A program made the translations under genes and the position numbers. From NCBI RefSeq assembly GCF_028554725.1, contig NC_071671.1, positions 66,520,001 through 66,584,000 on the forward strand: a stretch of DNA of 64,000 bases, read 5' to 3'. Every line of letters begins with the position of its first letter. Position 1 is the first letter of the stretch. This document shows, piece by piece, positions 1-12,862 of the stretch. The notes under the pieces were generated by a model that was not told where the DNA came from, did no database searches, and worked only from the letters and a program-made list of their open reading frames with translations. The DNA comes from Zeugodacus cucurbitae. Its lineage: Eukaryota > Arthropoda > Insecta > Diptera > Tephritidae.

Positions 1-1040
1 AGTAAAGTTCAAATCCGGATGTCTGTCTATCCGTCCGTCCGTCCGCCCGTCTGTCCGTCTGTCCGTCTGTGCAAGCTGTAACTTGAGTAAAAATTAAGAT
101 ATCTTGATGAAACTTGGCACACTTATTTCTTAGTACCATAGGAAGGTAGCTTTCGAAAATGAGCAAAATCGGACCACTGCCACGACCACAAAATTTGGTA
201 TGAAGGATCGTACTATGAAGGGGCATATTTGGATGTAACTTTTTTGGGGAAGTGGGCGTGGCCCCGCTCCCTACTAAGTTTTTTGTACATATCTCGCAAA
301 CCAATAGAGCTATATAAACCAAACTTTCTGCAGTCGTTTTTTTAGCCACTTCTTAATACAGTCCAAAAATGAAAGAAATCGGATCATAACCACGCCCACC
401 TCCAATACAAAAGTTAGGTTGAAAATTACTAAAAGTGGGTTAACTCATTAACGAAAAACGTCAGAAACACTAAATTTCACATAGGAAATGGCAGATGAAA
501 GCTGCACTCAGATTTTTTTACAAAATGGAAAATGGGCGTGGCGTCGCCCACTTATGGGTCAAAAACCATATCTCAGGAACTACTTGCCCGATTTCAATGA
601 AACTTGGTTTGTAATAGTTTCCTTACATCTCAATGATATGTTGTGAAAATAGGTGTAGTGAAATCGGTTCACAACCACGCCTACTTCTTATATACCAGAA
701 CTTTGAAGACAATCTGAATCGTTTACTTTACAACATGTAAAGTGAGCACTAGTGAAGATATCGGTGCAGAACTTTGCACAAATACTATGTTTATAGTGTG
801 GCAGCCCATTTCTAAAAATCACCGAAATCGGACCATATGTTTTCAAGGCCCCATATATCGAACATGAGGACCTCGGTGCTTCTAACCTAATATTAGGGTT
901 TTCAACTTTCAATGGAATTTATATAGTATATATGACGAATATGTGGGTCAAATTGTGTATTATATAATATTAATAAAGTTAAATAAATTGAGAGAGTATA
1001 AAATAATCGGTTACACCCGAACTTAGCCCTTCCTTACTTG
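1..1040. repeat. Dispersed repeat copy 1, truncated by window edge
   Basis: It begins with a (TGTC/CGTC)-rich tetranucleotide tract at 20-70, then long stretches with recurring gtgggcgtggc and ccacgccca words, and ends near 1000-1040 with cggttacacccgaacttag followed by cccttccttacttg. The same ending (or its reverse complement) recurs near 23467, 38518 and 41710, so this is one interspersed family. There is no credible ORF, and the short ORF at 688-912 is incidental. Similar sequence is widespread in fly genomes, but I do not assign it to a named class. Confidence 0.75.
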
Positions 1041-1203
1041 TTCATTTATTATATTGGAATTATATATTTAATGAGATTATTGAAAATTAAATTTATTAAA
1101 AAAATATTAATTTTCTTACTCCAGAATCTAGGTTTATGTATATAAAGATAGTAAAAATGTTAATATGTAGAAGTAAAAGTAGAAAAAATAAATTCATTAT
1201 TTA

Positions 1204-1537
1204 CGAGGTGTGTTCAAAAAATAACGGGAATTTTCGGGATTTGGAGAGTTCATTTGTCAATTTTTTTCCCATATTAGTCAAATATGTCTTCGTGTGACTT
1301 TTTCCTATTTCCAAAAATAAACAGAGTCTTAAAGAGCCGGCGTTTTACAAGAAAAAGCCTATGGCTATCCCAGAAATCGAGTTTGAGAAGTTTTTTGACG
1401 TTTGAAGAAGCGTTGTAATAAGTGCATAATATCAATTGGAGACTATTTTGAAGTCGAAAATATTAATGTAGACGAATAAATAAATATTTTTTTTTTTTCA
1501 ATACAACAGTTTTCGTATTTTCTTTTAACACACCTTG
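1204..1537 (+). mobile_element. Mariner deletion derivative (334 bp)
   Basis: The left end cgaggtgtgttcaaaaaata and the right end ttttaacacaccttg are imperfect inverted termini flanked by TA on both sides, as expected for mariner. Only the last part of the transposase remains: from about 1404 one frame reads KKRCNKCIISIGDYFEVEN and continues to a stop near 1480, matching the usual mariner C-terminus (W-K-RC-K-CI...G-YFE). The catalytic domain is gone, so it is non-autonomous. Confidence 0.8.
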
Positions 1538-3151
1538 TATGCATTCCCACCTCATAAAGAACTCCCTTATTGTTGTAAAAATCATTTTGACAGTAAATGA
1601 ATTAGAATAACTTTATAAAAAGCTCAGTGAAATAATAAACACTATGCATGACCTGTGACCGCTTTGAAATTGACAGCTTACAATTTAAAACAAGTTTTTA
1701 TAGAATTTGTTTAATTTTTAGATTTTTCTTATAATTATACAATTTAAATCACAAATACATATATCTATAAACACAAACACATACATATGGACCACTTTAA
1801 ATACTTTATATTTTGTTTACTTTGTGCTGGCAATGTTTTCACTGCAAACAAATATTGAATTTCTGTAAATTGAATAATGACATAAATAAATAAGTGGAGC
1901 ATTTGAAAGCAAAAGCAAAAAAATTGAAATTTATTTATTTATTTACGAAATTGAGACAATGCAAGGTATACTCATATACAGTTCTCGCTCAATAAAAAGC
2001 ATGTTGTTATGGAAAATAATGAAAGTACACGATTTTATGTTGTGGAAACTGGCAAAGGCACGAAATGCACATATGCGCCATTTAATAGAATATATATATG
2101 TATATATCCATACACGTTTGTATGTTTGGCTATAACATGAAAAGGTAAATTGAATGTCGAGTGCAGACAAGCATCATAAAAAGTGCATATAAACACACAC
2201 AAACACATGTGCATATCAACTCAGACCATTATTAAAAAAAAAGAATAAAAGTCAAAAATTGGGTGCAGCAAACTGCAATGGGCGCATATGTGTGACGATT
2301 TCAACGGTCTCAAAGTGCAAAAAGTTGCATGCAATAAAATAAGCCTTTGGCAGTTCGCACAAATAATAGTGAACTTTGTGCGACCTTTTGCAAAAAAACA
2401 AAAAACGGATAAAAGAACGCTCAAAAGAACATAATGACCAACGCCAAGCTACTGCATATGATAAATTGCCAGTGCGCTGTATACATCCACATATGTGTGA
2501 GTACTCTCACTTCATACAAACCCAGTAGGAATTTTATGGAAGACATATTAATTCTGATTTTGTATTTGCTGCACATTTTTAATAAAATATTAAATTTCGT
2601 GAACCAAAATGATCTTTATTAGTACCCAGAGTTTCCGTTAAAGTATTTCCTATAGGTATTTTGTACGTCCTGTTAGTTTTTTAGTGTGCTTGTTGTGCTG
2701 TAGTCCGCACACGTAGGCTCCTCCACAATTTTATGGTCAATTTATTTTCCGAATATTGTATTTACGACCACGTCGCATTCTTTTTAGCAAAATAAAATAA
2801 AAATGGAGAGCGTACATTGAGCACCACTTTCAGTGATTTTCGGTAATTTGGTGCAGGTCAGTGAATTTCAAAGACCTCTCAACTCGTCTGACTTAAAAGT
2901 AAGTGAATTCGATTTGAAGTTAACATACGTATAATGATTGGAGAGAGAGAAAGAGAGAGTACTCGTACCATTGCTTTCAAGGATAGTTTTATTTTGTGTA
3001 TTTCCCGATTTCAGTCATAATTGATAGATGACATAGAAAGTCCCTAATAATATTGAGAAACATTATTCATGCTTATTCCTCTTTCTTCTCCCACTCAGAG
3101 AGAGATAGAGCGATGAACTTAAAGGGATAACTGTTGATGCTATTAGGTCTA
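1538..3151. other. No gene seen; AT-rich intergenic
   Basis: The short ORFs here do not resemble known proteins and lack splice support. A GA-rich microsatellite lies at about 2941-2959. Confidence 0.6.
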
Positions 3152-3456
3152 CAATTTTGCTTCCGCCGTTTTTTTTTGTAAATTTAAGTTTTTTTTGTAT
3201 AAAAACGGTTACAAATGTCAATGAGAATCAGACGCACTTTTCTTGGAATTAAAAAAGAAAAGCAAAATTTCCCGCAAATGTCGAGAATTCGGCTAAAAAA
3301 GTGACATTTTCAGTTGAGAATAAGTTTGGTATGCAAACAGATCTCTACAAATATTTTGTTGGGTTAATGTTGACACAAATGTCCATAACGATATAAAAAA
3401 ATCGACCAGTGCTTGACCCTAGAGACATCTGTTGGAAAACGGCGGAAGCAAAGTTG
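3152..3456. mobile_element. MITE-like element with 21-bp terminal inverted repeats
   Basis: The left end (3152-3172) and the reverse complement of the right end (3436-3456) agree at 20 of 21 bases around TTTGCTTCCGCCGTTTT. The 305-bp interior has no ORF. No clear target duplication is visible. Confidence 0.65.
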
Positions 3457-5404
3457 AATACATAGTATATATTTTAGGAGTGTTTCCATTAGACATTGTA
3501 GATTGTTTTATATCTAATTCAAAGTGTCTTGTCAGAACTTAGGAACCGTTATGTTTACTTGGGTGTTATACAGGTCTTTTTGCGACTGTTTATCTATTCC
3601 TATTTATAACTCACTAGAAGTTCCAAGCATAACCCGGAACATAGATCAAAAACCTCGAGAAAAATATATACAGGAGTCAGAGTAATACAAGCTTCGCCTG
3701 AATGTATGCTTCTAGAAAGCACATCTACGAGTTTTGTTAATTTCTCCCAAGCAACATAATTACATTTATAATTATATTTAATACACATTATATAATCTAC
3801 ATACTCTTCTGATAATAAACTTTTCTAAAAAAATAAACTTTGTTATTTAATTTGAAATTTTATTATTTGGACAAGTGACATATAACACCAATAAGCTTCA
3901 AGCGAGCTCAATCAACGTATACAGAGTGTCATATTGTTTGACAGCGCTGCTGCCTGTATTTATTTTTCTAATAAATAACAACACTTTGCCGCTTAAATAG
4001 TTAATAACAAACTAAGTAACGGTATAAATCTTTTAAGTTCATGTACATACATACATACATTTGTCTGTAGTATTAAGACGAATGTGCAACAAATAATTGA
4101 ACTATATCAGCTTATATCAACAACTCGAAATCATCATAAATTACAAATGTCTACAGCAGTAAATAAAATCGTATGTACATAAGCCTGCACATAAGTACAT
4201 ATGTATGTATGTACAAATGTATGTATGCACCAAAGTGAAACCATAAAAGTCATTCACATTTGCCAATTTGAAACTGTGGTAGCCATAAATATCCATTACA
4301 TACAAACATTAACAAGCAAATGGCAGGCACATAAACTAAAATATATAACGTTACTTATGTGCATATGCTACGCTCTACTTATGTACTTCTCTACTTATGT
4401 GCTTATGTACTTATGGCTGTGAACATGTCAACATATGTGTCTCTGCATACATATCAAAGGCGAAACTGTGTAGCTTGTCGCCTGGAAGCATGCTCACTGA
4501 CACGTATACGAGTGTGTGTGTGTGTGTGCTTGTGAGTGTCAGCGTCAGCGTCAGAGTTGGAAAAATGTCGGCTATTTGCCTTAAGGTAATCGAAAACTTT
4601 CAAACTTTATTATCCCTTCGGCTGGCAAAACGTTTTCGAATGACATTAATGGTGCATTACTCATTTACATGGATATAAAGTTGGTAACGGCTCTCTTGTA
4701 GTATATAGATAAACACACATATATGCATACATCTCGTAGTATATGCTTAAGCAGCGCCATCGTTAAGTAAGCACATAAGTACAGCTTAAATAAGTAAGTG
4801 CTCATGTAACTTAGTGCAGAAAAACTTCGCTTGTGATAATAAAAAAAGCAAGAATATTGAGTTTGCGAATCGCCATTGATTGCCTGCGCCGATACACGCT
4901 GCTGTCACTTGGCTGTCTGTCTGTCTGTCAGTAATTTGTATGCTGTCAGCGTAAATAAGTTGGCTACAAATTGAAATTAAGCGCATGACTGAGGTGTGAG
5001 GTGAGTCCTTGTGACGTGTTGCTGTGTTAAATTGGCCTTAAATAATCATTGTTATTGTTGCTGTGGTTTCTACTTGTCTCATCTCCTGCGTAATTAATTG
5101 TCTGTGTATCACTTTCGCATTCATTGATAATCAGATTATAGGGAACAATACACTTGCTGACATATGTTAATTTATTCGTAGCTTGTTTGAGTTGATTATA
5201 TTTTAATTTCCTTGAAAATTGACAGGTGATTTTTGAAGGTTTTTATGTAATAATATTAAATTCTTCGAATTTGTTAAATACCAAACAACAAATTCATTTA
5301 AGGTACACTTTATGAGATACCAAGCAGTTGAAGGGTGGAAAATTTTAATAATATTAACCGGGAGTCATATAGATTTGCTTTCGAATGTTTAGACTACCTT
5401 TCTA
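3457..5404. other. No gene seen; intergenic with GT microsatellite
   Basis: It holds a (GT)n tract at 4512-4528 followed by three imperfect gtcagc units, and many catacata/tatgtatg stretches. ORFs at 4201-4678 and 4786-4986 are low-complexity chance ORFs. Confidence 0.6.
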
Positions 5405-6337
5405 ACGGGTGATTTTTTTGAGGTTAGGATTTTCATGCATTAGTATTTGACAGATCACGTGGGATTTCAGACATGGTGTCAAAGAGAAAGATGCTCAGTA
5501 TGCTTTGACATTTCATCATGAATAGACTTACTAACGAGCAACGCTTGCAAATCATTGAATTTTATTACCAAAATCAGTGTTCGGTTCGAAATGTGTTTAT
5601 CGACAAATTTTGTTCAGCGATGAGGCTCATTTCTGGTTGAATGGCTACGTAAATAAGCAAAATTGCCGCATTTGGGGTGAAGAGCAACCAGAAGCCGTTC
5701 AAGAACTGCCCATGCATCCCGAAAAATGCACTGTTTGGTGTGGTTTGTACGCTGGTGGAATCATTGGACCGTATTTTATCAAAGATGCTGTTGGACGCAA
5801 CGTTACGGTGAATGGCGATCGCTATCGTTCGATGCTAACAAACTTTTTGTTGCCAAAAATGGAAGAACTGAACTTGGTTGACATGTGGTTTCAACAAGAT
5901 GGCGCTACATGCCACACAGCTCGCGATTCTATGGCCATTTTGAGGGAAAACTTCGGAGAACAATTCATCTCAAGAAATGGACCCGTAAGTTGGCCACCAA
6001 GATCATGCGATTTAACGCCTTTAGACTATTTTTTGTGGGGCTACGTCAAGTCTAAAGTCTACAGAAATAAGCCAGCAACTATTCCAGCTTTGGAAGACAA
6101 CATTTCCGAAGAAATTCGGGCTATTCCGGCCGAAATGCTCGAAAAAGTTGCCCAAAATTGGACTTTCCGAATGGACCACCTAAGACGCAGCCGCGGTCAA
6201 CATTTAAATGAAATTATCTTCAAAAAGTAAATGTCATGAACCAATCTAACGTTTCAAATAAAGAACCGATGAGATTTTGCAAATTTTATGCGTTTTTTTT
6301 TTTTAAAAAGTTATCAAGCTCTTAAAAAATCACCCTT
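5405..6337 (+). mobile_element. DD41D (rosa-type) mariner, internally deleted
   Basis: The terminal inverted repeats share gggtgatttttt (left 5407 onward; reverse complement at the right end to 6337) and the element is flanked by TA on both sides. The inside is a mariner transposase remnant on the plus strand. At 933 bp it lacks part of the 5' coding region. Spacing between the second and third catalytic aspartates marks the rosa/DD41D lineage, which was first described from tephritid flies. Confidence 0.88.
5518..6230 (+). pseudogene. DD41D mariner transposase, 5' deletion and frameshift
   Basis: A start at 5518 gives MNRLTNEQRLQIIEFYYQNQ, the usual N-terminal start of the helix-turn-helix region. 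After about 25 codons an internal deletion near 5593-5605 removes most of the DNA-binding region and shifts the frame. From about 5601 to the stop at 6230 the catalytic core is uninterrupted: FSDEAHFW holds the first Asp, WFQQDGATCHTA the second, and CDLTPLDYFLWGYVKSKVY the third. Forty-one residues lie between Asp 2 and Asp 3. The C-terminal end (RMDHLRRSRGQHL) looks complete. It would not make a working protein in its present form because the N-terminal DNA-binding part is lost. The long clean frame suggests a relatively recent insertion. Confidence 0.88.
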
Positions 6338-9300
6338 TAAATCATCTTTTTTGGTCACATCATTTCCATTGTATCAGCAAAATCGCATCATTAGCGTTAC
6401 AGTTTTGTGCTATATTGATTGCAGCACCATCTAGCGGAATTACATTTTTGGGAGCTTTTTCAGATTTTCAAAAATATGTGTTGAGTATATGCGTGGACGA
6501 TTTAGAGACTCGCAAATAAGAAAAGACTCCGAAATAAGGCAATAAATCTTCGAGAAATAATATGTAGATCTATTTTCACGGCCATTAGATGGTCCCTGTC
6601 TTAAGGGATATATTCAGGAAAAGTGTGCAATGAGGTCATGAGTTTCTGTAGAAATTTATTGTTCTTTTGTGTCGAATAATACATTTCTACAGTCTAAATG
6701 TTGACATCTACAATATCGAAGATGTTATGAAGTGTTCTATCTTAAAATCTCATCAGATTCTGCGTAAGGTTTAAGATCACATTGATGATGTCTCATGTGA
6801 CTTGGGGTCAAATTATGATGCCTGCGAAGTTTTAGTCCAAAAATAGTTCAGATTATTGAAATCATTCGTATGAATGCAGATTCTTCATCATTGGAAGTTT
6901 GAACTTTGCTTAGGGTTGGGAACAACAAGTGGAGAGAAGTTGGACCTCATTTGGCATTATGGTGAAATTGTTCAAAATCATATTATTGTAAATATGTAAA
7001 GATTACAAAAAGATGTTTATATTAATATTTTCATGTTTCTGCTTTCTACAAATACACTTTAGATAAGTAATGTTCTCAAAATATGGAACCAGACGCCTAA
7101 TTGCCTAGACGATTAGCACTGTTGAGTGGCAACAAAAAAGCCAAATAATGGCCTCATATATTATATATCATAACTGTTTGGTAAGGGAAAGTAATAAAAA
7201 TGTCTGCACGAAGGCATAACACTGCAACAAGACAGTAATAACAAGAAGAAGTCAAAAGACTATTCTTTGGGCAGGGTTGTAAAATCAATTGACTGTAATG
7301 AAAGTCCACAGGCTCAGAGATACAGAGCGTTACAGTGGTGAAAGACTTTATTTATTTTTAAAATGTACAGAATTATAATTAAAGTTTTAAAACCAAATAA
7401 AATTTGTTAAATGGTTGCCACTTGATAAGAAAAAAAAATATTACAAATATGTATTAAACGAACGAGGATTGTATGTTTAAAAAAAGAATTATAATAGGGT
7501 TGCCACCTTTTAATTAATTTGAATTTAGTGAAATTTAAATTAACGAATTAACACTGTAGTACTTCAAATTAAATAATGGTAAGAAAGCTTACACGAACAA
7601 ATAAATTGAGAAGTGTTGCCACCTATTTAATTTTTTCATTAAAATATTATGACATGGGGACTTATTTACACAGGTTTGACTTATTTACTATTTATTGCCA
7701 GTTTGAATATTTACTGCAATAATTACTCTAACTACCAACCAGAACCGTTAAACAAAATTCCCAGAAAATTCGAATCACCTTTAAGCAACACAAAAGTGCG
7801 CATAACGGTAAAGGCAAATTTAAGTGTAATTATGCATAAATAATAAAATTAGTTACATTGTTACATAATAACGCATACGATTACATGCTATTCTCAGACG
7901 AGTACGTAAGTCTACAACTCAAAGACAACTGTGCATGTCGCACACGTAGCAAGTGCTTGCGCAAAAAGGCATTAAGGACCTTCGCAAAAAGGCGATTGAA
8001 ATGAGTTAGCAGTAAAAGGCCGACAAGGCACGTTAGGCCAAAGCCAACGGTTAGACGGGTTGTATTTTCGTATTTTATGGGGTGCCAGCGCAAACATATT
8101 GTGCAGGAAATCAAAGAAATTGCCAAGGAATCGCTACAAGCGACTAAGCTCTTGCCTGCAGCGTGGCTAAAGCATGTGAAAGTGCTTGAGTATACTGCTA
8201 ACAGCCAGAAAAAAAGGTAAACGAAAGTAAAAATATACGAGCTACGCCAGTTTTAGGCGCTTACCCTACACCCTTTCCACCGACGCAGACCGAATAAATT
8301 AAAGCAATATGAATTCCGTTGAAGAACGCCATTAGGGGTGATTAACCTTACATGTGCCAAGTACGACTACATAAATAAATAAAGCAACAAATGTGCGAAC
8401 GCTTGTGCTTGGAAGATGGAAAAAAATGAATGTGGAAATTGCATGTATTTATTCCGGTTACTTTGTTGTGACCGTTTTTGTTGCCGTTGTCGTTGTTGTT
8501 ATACGGCAATTAGATGTTATTATGCAGAGACGCGTTGGCAGCACTCTGGTGGCCCTTTCCGTTTACTTTTATGTGTTATTATGTACACACATACATATTC
8601 ATTTAGACTGCTGGTAAATGTATGGTTTTTATCGTCGAACAAGGATTTTTTATTTGAGCTTATAAGCACTCTGTAAATGTATGTATGTATTTCAGAACAT
8701 AACTAAAATTGTAGATTTGACTTCATTTACTGCTAGTTGGATAGTTTTGAGGATTGTTTAAAAAATCTAAAATTACTATTTTTCTAACTAAAGGTCTAGT
8801 ACCTGTGGATTATCAAGATCCCAATGTCGAAAAATGTCCTTTTATCTTGAAAACAGAAAGATCCAATGATCCGTTATCGTAGCTATCATATACTTGATTT
8901 ATTTTAAAGCTGTTTTGGAAGTCTTTCTATTTTGATAGTTTTGAATGATCGCATAACCTCCACGTAGGAGAGTTCAAAAGTTGTTTCCTTGTTTAAGCGA
9001 AGAATCCGGAGACCGTCCATCGAATACTAACTCTATCATTGCATAGGTCAGACACTCGGTTTGACTGTATTCTCAGGTTATTTCTTAGGACCTATAGACC
9101 TTTCCTATTGCCTGGAAGATATTTCGAAACTATAGGAATACAAATTCAAAGGTTGAGTTCTTCAAGGAATACCCCAGATGCTCGCGGAACCCAATTGATT
9201 TTGCGCCTATCAGTTTAGTTTCATACATTTCTCTCCTTCCTTATTATACGGTGTCAAGATAGACAACGCTTCAGGTATATATGGACTCACAGTACAATAA

Positions 9301-9339
9301 GTTGGAGGAGATATCATTAGTGAGGCCTCATAATATCTT
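6338..9339. other. No gene seen; AT-rich intergenic with GTTGCCAC cluster
   Basis: The ORFs here (7649-7843, 7881-8126 minus, 8393-8676) show no recognisable domain. Three GTTGCCAC words occur at 7414, 7499 and 7615 in similar AT-rich settings and are treated separately. Confidence 0.55.
7400..7640. repeat. Cluster of GTTGCCAC-centred degenerate units
   Basis: GTTGCCAC occurs at 7414, 7499 and 7615, each followed by C/T-rich then A/T-rich sequence. The third unit, ttgagaagtgttgccacc, closely matches a unit at 49155-49172 in a second cluster, which suggests a diverged repeat family. Confidence 0.4.
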
Positions 9340-9480
9340 AAAATTTGCGTCAAGCGCTGGCATCCTAGCCGATGTCTACTACTCAGGGAATACATGACAT
9401 GTCTTCTTCTGGTATCACTAAGGACCATAATTGGTCTATAGGCCCGCATAGATGGCCCATCAGACAAACCTAACATAACC
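9340..9480 (-). repeat. Probable fragment of a dispersed repeat
   Basis: On the minus strand this reads as a ggttatgttaggttt-like start followed by a tract around ggtccttagtgatacca. That layout is familiar from interspersed repeats in fly genomes. The ORF over it (9210-9476 minus) matches no protein I recognise. Confidence 0.3.
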
Positions 9481-11944
9481 TTCTATACGGCACGTCCATT
9501 CGCGTCTTCTGAAAATATCTATTGAAATCAAGCTTTAGAAGGGTAAATTCCGACTTACTAATTGAAAGCTCGGGAGTCTAATCAAATATTATAGTCGGAT
9601 ATTTATCACAAATTCCTCAGTGCATTGCAAAATAATTTCCTCACTCTGCAATATTCTACACCATCACAACTGTAGTTCCAAGTTACTCTCCAACGCACTC
9701 AACAGTTTTCACGTTAAAATTTACGCGAAAATATTTCATTATTTCGGTAGAAATTCAAACTGTGCGACATGCAATTTTCGAATGGATTTCACAATTCGGA
9801 ATGCTTGAGGTATTACCAATAGCTCTTTTTGCACGATTGCATGCAAATGAACACATAAACCGAAAATTCGAAATGACTGGTGCGGTTGTTGGTTGGTGTT
9901 TTGTGCGTGGTTTAATATCACTGTGGCAAAATTGGAAGCTAAGCCAAACCAAAGGCTAACGATGATTGCAAATACCGTATCGATTGACTGACACACAAAT
10001 ATTTTATTTCGCTTGAGATTAAAACTATTTTGAGATATTCAAATCTGTGCAGACAACGAATGAATGAAATGGGTGTGGATATCAAATTGTATTTAGTGAA
10101 GAAAAAAAATAAAAATTTAAAAAACAAAATCTTAAAGTTGTTTGAGTTGGTAGTTCTTGTACGGATATAGATTCCAGTTTTCCTTGCACTTATGTAGCCG
10201 ACTGTACTACAATTAATCAGTCTATTATTTCAGTCTACTGAAAGCAATTCAAGTTCTCTCTGCAGTGAATTCAGTTTGCAAAGTGGTTCATTTAAAAGAA
10301 AGATTTGGAATTCGCTTATCTGTACGACAAAAGATAAAAGAAATACTTAGAATTTCCTCTGATCCTGGCTTTAAATAAAAAATGGTCATACAAATACCGG
10401 AAGGACAAGGATCCATCACCACGGAGATATTGTATTTGGGATAATATACTCGAATAATCGGGCCTTAAACGGTACGTGGTGAAAGTGCTGAGTAAAGAGA
10501 GTATCTTCATAATGAAAATTATTTCGTGTTCTCGTTACCAAGTGTGCTGACGCCGCTTGTTTCGAGTTTGTATTTAAGTACGATTTCAATTTTGTGTCAA
10601 ATTTCCTACTGGGTTCTCTTAAATTAGGTTGTTAATAATGCATTTTGTGGACATACTCATACGCAAGCGAACACAACATGCCACGCGAGTAGAGTTGTTT
10701 AAAAACATAATTAAACATATAACGGCATGTGGAAAAAGTGCGGCGTTTTTCAAATATTTTTTTGGGCATTTTTTAACACAGCTACTTCATATACATACAG
10801 GATGACTCGCGGGCAAATAAAGCATGCATACATTTTTATTATTATTTAAAATCTGCAATAACTGTTATACGCCATACAAAGTTGTGTATTTGCATTTGTT
10901 TTACCGTTTCTATTTTATTTTTGCTGAGTCAAAGTTCACACGTTACGGTATATAATACTCGCGCTCGTTAAGCGTTAGCTGACCTAGTTGTGAGTAAAGC
11001 AATCGCTGCAAGTTAACTTTCAGATGGAAATTTTGTATGCACAATTGCATATGTTTGTGTTTGTAATTGTTTATTGTTGTTATAAAATAAATTTAATTAC
11101 ACGAAAAAAAGCTTTTGATACATTTTTATTTATTTGCATATATGAAACTAGCATTATTTCAAGCATGTCTGCTATGAAAATTTACTGAATTTGCAAAAAT
11201 ACTAAATAACAGTAAACAAGCTTGTACATACGAACATATATAGAGCAACAAGGGTATCTAACTGTAAATAAAATTCTACATATATGTATGTATGTATATA
11301 AATTCTAGTTTAATTGCTTAGTGAAATCGAGTAGCGTTCACACATTCAATCAGCAATTACGGCAGTTGTAAATTAAGCCTTGTTGTTGTTGTTCTAAAAA
11401 ATGTCGCCACAACCATCAATGATGTATGCCATGTCATGTGAAAAAATTCGAAATTTCACAATTGAAAAATTGCATTAAAACTACAATTTGCAAAGTGTTT
11501 GCGGTCGACCAACCAAATAAATGTATTTATGTATATGCCCTTAACTGTATTCGATTTTTAGCTAAGCAAACATGTAAATTCAATTGAAATTTGTCAACGG
11601 CACATTGTTAGTTGACGGTCATTTACCGTTGTGTGCATGTGTAATTGTAGCGAGTAATTATTGCAGAGCTCGTTGATGCACGTGTGATTTATTGCACAAT
11701 GTAATGCAGCTTTAGGCGGTGGCAATAAAAATTTGCAATAATTCTCGATGAAAAAAATTGTTGGAAAATATTTTATGAATTATTGAGTAGTGCCAACAGT
11801 AATTACTAGACGAAACAGTTATTTATTTATTTATTTATTTATTGAAGCAATGAATATGACAATTGTAATAAGTATGAGTGGATTTTTTGTTGGTTGAAAA
11901 TCACAGGAAAATATTTAAAAATTAAATTTATTCAAATAAAATTA
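9481..11944. other. No gene seen; intergenic
   Basis: The overlapping short ORFs around 9620-10510 on both strands are mutual shadows with no domain. A TATA-like tatataata at about 10950 precedes a small GC-richer patch but no coding sequence. A (TTTA)n tract lies at 11821-11843. Confidence 0.5.
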
Positions 11945-12862
11945 GGGTGATCCATTTCGAAGTTCCATATTTTTTTCAAAGAAAAATGAAACACAAAAAA
12001 TGCAAATTTAAAGGGGATTGTTTATTATCATTCGGAAGAACATTACGAGTATTTAGCATTAATTTTTTAAAAATTATCTCTTACAAATGTTGGCTGCGGC
12101 TAGGTATAAGTTGGTCCATCCGTTGAGTACAATTTTCGATGACTCGTTCGAACATTTCGACTGGTAACTGATACCGAATGACACACTGGATGTTTTGCTT
12201 CAAGGCCTGAATCGAAGCGGGATTGTTCGCTTAGACTTAAGACTTTATATATCCCTACAGAAAAAGTCTAACTATGTGATATCACACGATCTTGGTGACC
12301 AATCGACCGGCCGAAAAAGTTAAATTACTTTCTTAATGAAGTCTTTTCTCAATAAATCCATTGATTGATGCGATGTGTGGGAAGTGGCGCCATCTTGTTG
12401 AAACCAAATGCGGTCGAGATCACGAGCCTCAATTTCAGCAATCAAATAGTCGGTTATCATGGCGCGAAAACGGTCGCCATTGACGGTTACGGTCTTTGTG
12501 TACACTCTCAGCTATGGCTGCTATGTATATTTTTTCACTGCGTACTGGAATATATCACTATTCGGTCGAATATTATCCAATAATGATTGTTGGGTCTCAA
12601 GTTGGGTTATGGTGTTGCAAATAGGCCGCTTAGTAGGCCGATTATGTTGACCATAAGTTGAGGGAAGCGCGTGAAACACATTCTTTAGAGAACATGAATT
12701 TTCATAATAAAGTTGAAGAATTTGTAAACATTGTTCAGGCCTAAGACTTTCCATGATGAAATGCCATATAATACTGAACAAAAATAACATGACAGCTTGA
12801 CACGATTCACGCGTGATCTGTCAAAAAAAGGCTAAAAAAAATTCCTTTACTTGGATCACTCG
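11945..12862 (-). mobile_element. Second DD41D-type mariner, decayed
   Basis: The ends share gtgatcca in inverted orientation (about 11946 and 12853-12860) and the left flank is TA. Coding direction is minus. The sequence is clearly diverged from the copy at 5405, so it is a different, older subfamily rather than a recent duplicate. Confidence 0.8.
12060..12754 (-). pseudogene. DD41D mariner transposase remnant
   Basis: On the minus strand from 12754 the N-terminus reads MESLRPEQCLQILQLYYENS and continues through a helix-turn-helix region with GQHNRPTKRP, the alternating basic stretch seen in mariners. After a break near 12521 the frame resumes with TVTVNGDRFRAMITDYL and then WFQQDGATSHTS, which carries the second catalytic Asp. 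Further downstream only fragments are in frame, including VEMFERVIENCTQRMDQL near 12110-12165. Multiple frameshifts and stops, and loss of the first Asp segment, show that it is inactive. Confidence 0.8.

Noticed and set aside
10940..11010. TATA-like tatataata followed by a GC-richer patch
   Set aside because: There is no initiator at the right distance that I trust, and no coding or spliced sequence downstream.
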